9,132 bases of DNA from Clostridium sp. CAG:138 (lineage in GTDB: Bacteria; Bacillota; Clostridia; Christensenellales; CAG-138): contig FR879670.1 of the NCBI GenBank assembly GCA_000435055.1, positions 1 through 9,132 on the forward strand. Reading direction: 5' to 3'. The stretch's first letter is position 1; each line of letters opens with the position of its first letter. The notes beneath the pieces were generated by a model, which had not been told where the DNA came from, did no database searches, and worked only from the letters and a program-made list of their open reading frames with translations. Positions 5,339 to 9,132 of this stretch are shown here, in pieces. The position numbers were made by a program, and so were the translations under genes.

Positions 5339-6445
5339 ATGAAATACAGAATCGACAAGGCTTCAAAAACACCCGCATACGAGCAGCTCTACCGCTTGCT
5401 CCGAGCGGATATTGCCGAAGGCGTGCTTCCCCCGCGATATAAGCTGCCGTCCAAACGTTTTCTGGCGGCGGAGCTTGAAATTGCGGTTATCACCGTTGAA
5501 CATGCCTATGAATTGCTCTGCGATGAGGGTTATGCCGTTTCGCGCCCCCGCAGCGGCTACTATGTTGCATACGGAGCGGAAGGACTCACCGCCGGTGCGC
5601 CCCGCGCAACACAGGCACAGATGAGCGCGCACAATATCGGTGCGGATGAGGATTTCCCTTTTTCCGTGCTTGCAAAAACCATGCGCCGCGTTCTTTCGCG
5701 CTGCGACAGGGGCATTCTTGTAAAATCCCCGAACAGGGGCACGGACGAGCTTCGCCGTGCAATTGCGGACTATCTTTTGCGGAGCCGCGGCATTTCCGCT
5801 GCACCGGAGCGCATTGTCATAGGTTCCGGTGCGGAATACCTTTACGGCCTGATAGCCCAGCTTTTTGAACGCGGTTCCTCCTTTGCGGTCGAAAATCCGT
5901 GTTACGAAAAAATACCTCGTGTTTATGAAGCAAACGGGATCGCCTGCATTCCGCTCAAAATGGGTTCGGACGGAATTTCTTCCTCCGCCCTTTCGGAATG
6001 CAGAGCGTCGGCGCTGCATGTCACCCCCTTTCACAGTTACCCGAGCGGCATAACCGCGGCCGCCGCAAAACGCGCCGAATACATTGACTGGGCAAGGCGC
6101 GGCGGTGCATTTATTGTTGAGGACGACTATGCTTCCGAATTTGCCGTTGCGGGCAGGCAGATCGACACCATGTTTTCGCTTGCTCCGGACATTGTTGTGT
6201 ATGTCAACACGTTCACAAAAACCATCGCGCCCGCTATGCGAATGGGTTATATGCTGCTTCCCGAAAGTCTCGATACATTGTTTTCCAAAAAACTCGATTT
6301 CTACTCCTGCACCGTGCCCGTGTTTGAACAGTATGTGCTTGCGGAGTTCATAAATAACGGCGACCTTGAACGCAGCATCAACCGCAGGCGGCGCCGGCTC
6401 CGGCGGGACAGGCAGCTTTTTTCGACAGAAGACGGAACCGATTAA
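5339..6445 (+). CDS. GntR/MocR-family PLP-binding transcriptional regulator, C-terminally short
   Basis: The 368-residue protein starts at ATG 5339 with a weak AAGG (5325-5328) 10 bases upstream. Residues 1-75 are a GntR winged-helix domain (YEQLYRLLRADI, LPSKRFLAAEL, VEHAYELLCDEGY). About 105-340 is a fold-type-I aminotransferase-like domain with the MocR landmarks NPCYE (186-190), VTPFHSYPSGIT (228-239, usually VTPSHQFPTG), EDDYASEF (261-268) and TFTKTIAPAMRMGY (291-304), where K294 is the expected PLP-anchoring lysine. MocR proteins are usually 450-480 residues. This one stops just after the ERSINRRRRRLRR helix (344-356), so the C-terminal subdomain, which normally carries the substrate-carboxylate-binding Arg, is absent. 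The divergent ECF gene fits the PdxR pattern of controlling vitamin B6 supply. Whether the short form is functional is unknown. Confidence 0.85.
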   Translation: MKYRIDKASKTPAYEQLYRLLRADIAEGVLPPRYKLPSKRFLAAELEIAVITVEHAYELLCDEGYAVSRPRSGYYVAYGAEGLTAGAPRATQAQMSAHNIGADEDFPFSVLAKTMRRVLSRCDRGILVKSPNRGTDELRRAIADYLLRSRGISAAPERIVIGSGAEYLYGLIAQLFERGSSFAVENPCYEKIPRVYEANGIACIPLKMGSDGISSSALSECRASALHVTPFHSYPSGITAAAAKRAEYIDWARRGGAFIVEDDYASEFAVAGRQIDTMFSLAPDIVVYVNTFTKTIAPAMRMGYMLLPESLDTLFSKKLDFYSCTVPVFEQYVLAEFINNGDLERSINRRRRRLRRDRQLFSTEDGTD

Positions 6446-6592
6446 ACCTGTTTGCCAACAGATATATCTCGGTTCGTATATTCTATTTTGAGCATATTCC
6501 TGTTGCATTTTCGTCAATTTCTGCGTATAATTCTGTTGCTGTTTGGTTTCGAACGAAACAGAGCAAGCAAATATCCGGAGGGTACATTCCAA
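6446..6592 (+). promoter_or_regulatory. Promoter region of the BMP lipoprotein gene
   Basis: TTGCAT (6503-6508) and a perfect TATAAT (6526-6531) are separated by 17 bases, giving a start near 6538 and a leader of about 55 bases that ends in GGAGGG (6577-6582). Translation of all three frames shows no remnant of the missing MocR C-terminus. There is no proper terminator for the regulator gene; the closest is the palindrome CGCCGG-CT-CCGGCG (6392-6405) with a T6 run at 6417-6422, inside the coding end. Confidence 0.7.
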
Positions 6593-7819
6593 ATGAAAAA
6601 ACTTCTCGCAATCGTTCTTGCGGCAGTTATGGCGTTCGGCGTTTTCGCTGTCGCCGGCTGTTCCAATGAAACGAAAAATCCAGACGAAACGAAAAATCCA
6701 GACGAAACGAAAAATTCTGACTTCAAAGTCGGTGCAATTCTCATCGGCGACGAAAACGAAGGCTACACCTACGCACACATTCAGGGCATTGAGGCCGCAA
6801 AAAAAGCCTGCAACCTCAGCGATGATCAGATCATCTACAAATACAACGTCACCGAGGACGAAAAGTGCTATGAAGCAGCAGTCGACCTCGCGGAACAGGG
6901 CTGCAAGCTCATCATCGCGAACTCCTTCGGTCATGAGGATCACCTCATCCGCGCCGCCAAAGAGTATCCCGACGTTGTTTTCTGCCACGCAACCGGTCAA
7001 AAGGCTGCAAAGCATACCGAGCTTAACAACATTTTCAACTATTTTGACAGCATCTACGAAGCTCGCTATGTTTCCGGCATCGTTGCGGGCATGAAGCTCA
7101 AGGCGCTCATGGACGAAGGCAAAGTTACCGATCCCTACGTCGGCTACGTCGGCGCATACCCCTATGCAGAAGTTGTTTCCGGCTACACTGCATTCTTCCT
7201 CGGCATCCGTTCCATCGTTCCCGAGGCTCATATGGACGTTCAGTACACCAAAGAGTGGTTCGATCTCGTTAAAGAGAGCGAAGCCGCAAACGCCCTCATG
7301 GCACGCGGCTGCGTCATCATCGGTCAGCATGCGGACTCCACCGGCGCACCCTCCGCTGTTCAGGCAAAATACGAAGCGGGCGAAACCGTATTCAGCGTCG
7401 GCTACAACATTGACATGCTCAGCGTTGCTCCCGATGTTGCCCTCACCTCTCCCCAGAACAATTGGGGTGCATATTACACCTATGCTTTCGAGCAGGTCAT
7501 GAACGGCAAAAAGCCCGAGCAGGATTGGTGCCGCGGCTATTCCGACAACGCTGTTCAGCTCTCCCCCCTCGGCAAGGCTTGCGCAGCCGGCACTCAGGAA
7601 GCTGTTGACGCCGCAATCGAAAAGATTAAGAGCGGCGAGCTGAAGGTATTTGATTGCAGCACCTTCACCGTAAACGGCGAACATCTCACCAGCTACGACA
7701 AGAGCCACGGCTTTGAAGGCACTCAGCTTATCTGGGACGGTTACTTCCATGAGTCCGAAGTTATCTCCGCTCCCCTGTTCGATATCCGCATCGACGGCAT
7801 CACCGAACTGTCCAAGTAA
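6593..7819 (+). CDS. BMP-family (PnrA/Med-like) substrate-binding lipoprotein of an ABC transporter
   Basis: The 408-residue protein starts at ATG 6593, 10 bases behind GGAGGG. The frame is open upstream to a TTG at 6452, but the promoter lies in that part. Residues 1-22 are a lipoprotein signal peptide with lipobox VAGC, so C23 would be lipidated and anchored outside the membrane. Residues 25-42 are three 6-residue linker repeats. The rest is a BMP-type binding protein: KVGAILIGDENEGYTYAHIQG (45-65) with early ligand-site residues, LAEQGCKLIIANSFGH (99-114), YEARYVSGIVAGM (155-167) and the later HADSTGAPSAVQ loop. Characterised BMP proteins bind nucleosides for uptake; some relatives take other ligands, so the substrate is uncertain. 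No ATPase or permease gene is adjacent. The gene is flanked by its own promoter and a terminator (7878-7919), so it is an orphan binding protein here. Confidence 0.9.
   Translation: MKKLLAIVLAAVMAFGVFAVAGCSNETKNPDETKNPDETKNSDFKVGAILIGDENEGYTYAHIQGIEAAKKACNLSDDQIIYKYNVTEDEKCYEAAVDLAEQGCKLIIANSFGHEDHLIRAAKEYPDVVFCHATGQKAAKHTELNNIFNYFDSIYEARYVSGIVAGMKLKALMDEGKVTDPYVGYVGAYPYAEVVSGYTAFFLGIRSIVPEAHMDVQYTKEWFDLVKESEAANALMARGCVIIGQHADSTGAPSAVQAKYEAGETVFSVGYNIDMLSVAPDVALTSPQNNWGAYYTYAFEQVMNGKKPEQDWCRGYSDNAVQLSPLGKACAAGTQEAVDAAIEKIKSGELKVFDCSTFTVNGEHLTSYDKSHGFEGTQLIWDGYFHESEVISAPLFDIRIDGITELSK
6668..6721 (+). repeat. Three 18-bp tandem repeats in the BMP lipoprotein linker
   Basis: GAAACGAAAAATCCAGAC occurs at 6668-6685 and 6686-6703 without a difference and at 6704-6721 with two base changes (TCT for CCA). 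It encodes three ETKN(P/S)D units between the lipidated Cys and the binding domain. Two identical copies suggest recent slippage expansion, so copy number may vary between strains. Confidence 0.9.
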
Positions 7820-7877
7820 TTTGCATTCGCAGTAAATCGCTTTAACGATAAATTGCGATAAAACAATTTTACACCAA

Positions 7878-7919
7878 CCTGCCGCTCGGGCTTCATCACT
7901 CGGGCGGCAGGTTTTGTTT
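7878..7919 (+). terminator. Terminator of the BMP lipoprotein gene (start of repeat block A)
   Basis: CCTGCCGC (7878-7885) pairs with GCGGCAGG (7904-7911), and the stem continues inward by five pairs including two G-U, around a loop near 7891-7898. It is followed by TTTTGTTT (7912-7919). Confidence 0.8.
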
Positions 7920-7947
7920 CCGCCGGGCGGCAGATTTTGTTTCCGCC
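7902..7947 (+). repeat. 23-bp tandem duplication behind the terminator (copy A)
   Basis: Two adjacent 23-bp units, 7902-7924 and 7925-7947, differ at one base (G or A at unit position 10). The unit spans the right arm of the terminator stem, the T tract and CCGCC. The same duplication occurs in block B (8879-8901 and 8902-8924), so it is older than the block duplication. Confidence 0.85.
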
Positions 7948-7970
7948 TTTTTCCTGTCACGAAAAATGAA

Positions 7971-7991
7971 TTGTTAACAAATTGTTCACAA
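7971..7991. promoter_or_regulatory. Paired TTGTTMACAA motifs, candidate operator (copy A)
   Basis: TTGTTAACAA (7971-7980) and TTGTTCACAA (7982-7991) repeat with an 11-base period, about one helical turn. Together they form a nearly perfect 21-bp dyad, 18 bases upstream of the -35 element. They are unchanged in block B. The position suits an activator or an upstream-binding repressor. The spacing does not fit the Rex consensus. Confidence 0.5.
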
Positions 7992-8009
7992 TTTCAGGGC
8001 AAAACTGGG

Positions 8010-8038
8010 TTGACATCACTGCTTTGATATGTTATCAT
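8010..8038 (+). promoter_or_regulatory. Strong sigA promoter of the secreted-protein gene (copy A)
   Basis: A perfect TTGACA (8010-8015) and TATCAT (8033-8038) are separated by 17 bases. Start would be near 8045, inside a near-palindrome around GTATAC, leaving a leader of about 130 bases. Confidence 0.85.
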
Positions 8039-8044
8039 GCAAGT

Positions 8045-8174
8045 GTATACAAGAACTGCATCGGAATTCAGTCCTTTGCAAAACAATCTGCGAAGAAACG
8101 TCTCGCACCCGACGGCTGAAAATCCGTTGGGGAAGTGAACAAATCACTCTCAGTTTCAAGGAGGAATTTAATCA
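8045..8174 (+). ncRNA. Structured 5' leader RNA of the secreted-protein gene
   Basis: Two adjacent hairpins lie before the ribosome binding site: CCCGACGG (8108-8115) with CCGTTGGG (8124-8131), 8 bp with one G-U, and AGTGA (8134-8138) with TCACT (8144-8148). Both are unchanged in block B, whereas leader substitutions fall only upstream of them (8056, 8080-8083, 8093, 8101, 8103). AAGGAGG (8158-8164) follows, 10 bases from the start codon. I do not recognise a known riboswitch class. A plain 5' UTR is the null explanation. Confidence 0.4.
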
Positions 8175-8759
8175 ATGAAAAAACTGGTATCTCTCATCCT
8201 CGTTTTCGTGTTGACGCTCTCCGTGCTTGTTTGCGCGCAGGCATCCACGATTTCCGACAACCAAACGACCCGCAATGCGGAAACTTCTTCTGCCGAAGCG
8301 GAAAAAGCCCAGGCCGAACCTTACGTCGTTAAGGTTTACGACGCCGCAAGCTTTACCGACAAGCATTCCGCTTTGACGAATAAACGCGGCGAGCATGTTG
8401 AATCAAGCGCAATTCTCACAACTCATTACCTCATGAGCGACGGAACATGGCGCGTGCAAAAGTATGACGGCAGCTGCATGGACGACAAGGTTTTCAACCA
8501 CAGGTACATCCTCAGCAGCGGCAACAGCTTCGATCTTCCGTTGGTTGTGCTGACGGTAAACGATACCGATATGGACTGGTATTATGCCCTTATCGCAGGA
8601 ACCGGTCTCAGCAGCGACTTTGACCAAAGCACGGAATTCCGGAACGAAGCACGTGTTGTTGCACAGTTCTTCAGCGATGCTACCGTTGAATTCCTTGACA
8701 TGCAGGATCAGGTTCCCGCACACTGCATGACGCTCACACACAGCGAAACAAGCAAGTAA
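8175..8759 (+). CDS. Small secreted protein of unknown function
   Basis: The 194-residue protein starts at ATG 8175 behind a very strong AAGGAGG. Residues 1-23 are a Sec signal peptide (MKK, long hydrophobic core) with a probable AQA cleavage site after residue 23. C20 lies within the core and VLVC is not a proper lipobox, so I expect a soluble secreted product. Residues 24-48 are low in hydrophobics and rich in Ser, Thr, Glu and Ala, like a flexible leader. About 49-188 looks like one compact, mixed domain with many beta-prone stretches (YVVKVYD, TWRVQKYDG, DLPLVVLTV, DWYYALIAG, RVVAQFF, TVEFLDM). The mature part has just two cysteines, C101 and C184, which could form a disulfide. I recognise no family or catalytic motif. 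The strong promoter, ribosome binding site and duplicated control region imply high, regulated expression, perhaps as one of several paralogues. Confidence 0.8.
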   Translation: MKKLVSLILVFVLTLSVLVCAQASTISDNQTTRNAETSSAEAEKAQAEPYVVKVYDAASFTDKHSALTNKRGEHVESSAILTTHYLMSDGTWRVQKYDGSCMDDKVFNHRYILSSGNSFDLPLVVLTVNDTDMDWYYALIAGTGLSSDFDQSTEFRNEARVVAQFFSDATVEFLDMQDQVPAHCMTLTHSETSK

Positions 8760-8855
8760 AGTGTAATCCTGCTGCGCTGCGCTCGATAGTCTCTCTGCAT
8801 CACGCAAAGTTCTCTTTCGAATTCGCGGTCAATTGAATCGGCAACAACCGACAGG
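8760..8855. other. Short spacer between the secreted-protein gene and repeat block B
   Basis: I see no gene or clear signal in these 96 bases. Their sequence is unlike the stretch preceding block A (7820-7877), which places the repeat boundary at 8856. With block B, the interval from 8760 to the window end is non-coding. Confidence 0.5.
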
Positions 8856-8896
8856 CTGCCGCTCGGGCTTCATCGCTCGGGCGGCAGGTTTTGTTT
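8856..8896 (+). terminator. Terminator of the secreted-protein gene (start of repeat block B)
   Basis: CTGCCGC (8856-8862) pairs with GCGGCAG (8881-8887) and the stem extends inward, followed by TTTTGTTT (8889-8896). Relative to copy A the outermost G-C pair is lost, while the change to G at 8876 adds an inner pair. Confidence 0.78.
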
Positions 8897-8947
8897 CCGC
8901 CGGGCGGCAAATTTTGTTTCCGCCTTTTTCCTGTCACGAAAAATGAA

Positions 8948-8968
8948 TTGTTAACAAATTGTTCACAA
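8948..8968. promoter_or_regulatory. Paired TTGTTMACAA motifs, candidate operator (copy B)
   Basis: TTGTTAACAA (8948-8957) and TTGTTCACAA (8959-8968) are identical to copy A and at the same distance from the -35 element, although neighbouring bases have changed. Confidence 0.5.
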
Positions 8969-8986
8969 TTTCAGGGCAAAACGGGG

Positions 8987-9015
8987 TTGACATTATTACT
9001 TTGATATGTTATCAT
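8987..9015 (+). promoter_or_regulatory. Strong sigA promoter (copy B) for a gene beyond the window
   Basis: TTGACA (8987-8992), 17 bases and TATCAT (9010-9015). The -35, -10 and spacer length are kept, while three of the ten block substitutions fall inside the spacer, a pattern expected if promoter function is under selection. Confidence 0.82.
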
Positions 9016-9132
9016 GCAAGTGTATACAAGAATTGCATCGGAATTCAGTCCTTTGCAAAAAACAATCTGCGCAGAAACGCCCCGCACCCGACGGCTGAAA
9101 ATCCGTTGGGGAAGTGAACAAATCACTCTCAG

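Larger units (their letters stand above)
7879..8153 (+). repeat. Control-region repeat, copy A
   Basis: This 275-bp block is repeated in the same orientation at 8856-9132 with ten substitutions and one 2-base length difference in an A run, about 96% identity. It contains a terminator, a 23-bp tandem duplication (7902-7924 and 7925-7947), two TTGTTMACAA motifs, a sigA promoter and a structured leader. It has no ends resembling insertion-sequence inverted repeats. Confidence 0.95.
8856..9132 (+). repeat. Control-region repeat, copy B (runs to window edge)
   Basis: These 277 bp match 7879-8153. The two copies start 977 bp apart in direct orientation and flank the secreted-protein gene. Copy B reaches the window edge while still matching, so its right end is not visible. 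In copy A the start codon follows 22 bases after the corresponding point. Confidence 0.95.

Noticed and set aside
6452..6592. N-terminal extension of the BMP protein, or a frameshifted MocR-BMP fusion through the T6 run at 6417-6422
   Set aside because: The extended frame contains the sigA promoter and lacks a ribosome binding site; the ATG at 6593 gives a canonical lipoprotein signal; the bridging translation shows no MocR homology.
5363..7960. Minus-strand open frame of 865 codons opposite the MocR and BMP genes
   Set aside because: It mirrors two well-supported plus-strand genes, crosses their intergenic promoter and a terminator, resembles no family, and has no ribosome binding site. It arises from the codon bias of the true strand.
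7971..7991. Rex-type redox repressor site or DnaA boxes
   Set aside because: The Rex consensus needs half-sites separated by four bases, which is not the spacing here; the resemblance to the DnaA box is only about seven of nine bases, and no replication genes are near.
7879..9132. Insertion sequence or MITE as the source of the duplicated block
   Set aside because: The block has no terminal inverted repeats or visible target-site duplication, and its content (terminator, promoter, leader) is functional gene-control sequence, which fits segmental duplication better.

Overview
The window reads as chromosome of an endospore-forming or spore-derived Clostridia-type Firmicute, probably an anaerobic gut organism. 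The reasons are a SpoIIQ-type peptidase with a sigF-like promoter, a clostridial 2[4Fe-4S] ferredoxin, strong GGAGG ribosome binding sites, sigA-type TTGnnn-N17-TAnnnT promoters and a secreted cohesin-domain protein. This assignment rests on gene content only. There is no rRNA or tRNA gene, no transposase and no CRISPR array.

Layout. At 1-604 (minus) is the N-terminal part of a secreted cohesin-domain protein that runs off the left edge; its promoter lies at 691-719. From 1005 to 4316 (plus) come a SpoIIQ-like M23 protein, a YabN/MazG-type two-domain nucleotide pyrophosphohydrolase, a HU-type DNA-binding protein and a small ferredoxin. Each has its own plausible promoter, so they look like neighbouring single-gene units rather than one operon. 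Three terminators fill 4343-4603. A divergent pair follows: an ECF transporter S component (minus, 4628-5185) and a GntR/MocR regulator (plus, 5339-6445). They share a 153-bp intergenic region with an imperfect inverted repeat over the transporter's -35 region. The regulator ends about 80-100 residues short of its family. Next is an orphan BMP-family substrate-binding lipoprotein (6593-7819).

The right end holds the most unusual structure. A block of about 275 bp (terminator, paired TTGTTMACAA motifs, sigA promoter, structured leader) lies upstream of a small secreted protein of unknown function (8175-8759). The same block recurs at 8856-9132, downstream of that gene, with only ten substitutions and one 2-base length change. 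The second copy runs to the window edge at the point where a start codon would follow about 21 bases later. This predicts another gene, probably a paralogue, just outside the window, that is, a tandem array of secreted-protein genes with near-identical control regions.

Working together. The SpoIIQ-like, MazG and HU genes cover sporulation, nucleotide clean-up and chromosome packaging. The ECF/MocR pair suggests a regulated vitamin uptake module, possibly for vitamin B6. The BMP lipoprotein and the cohesin protein act at the cell surface. I see no clearly new enzymatic system; the duplicated control block with its unknown secreted product is the best candidate for something undescribed.
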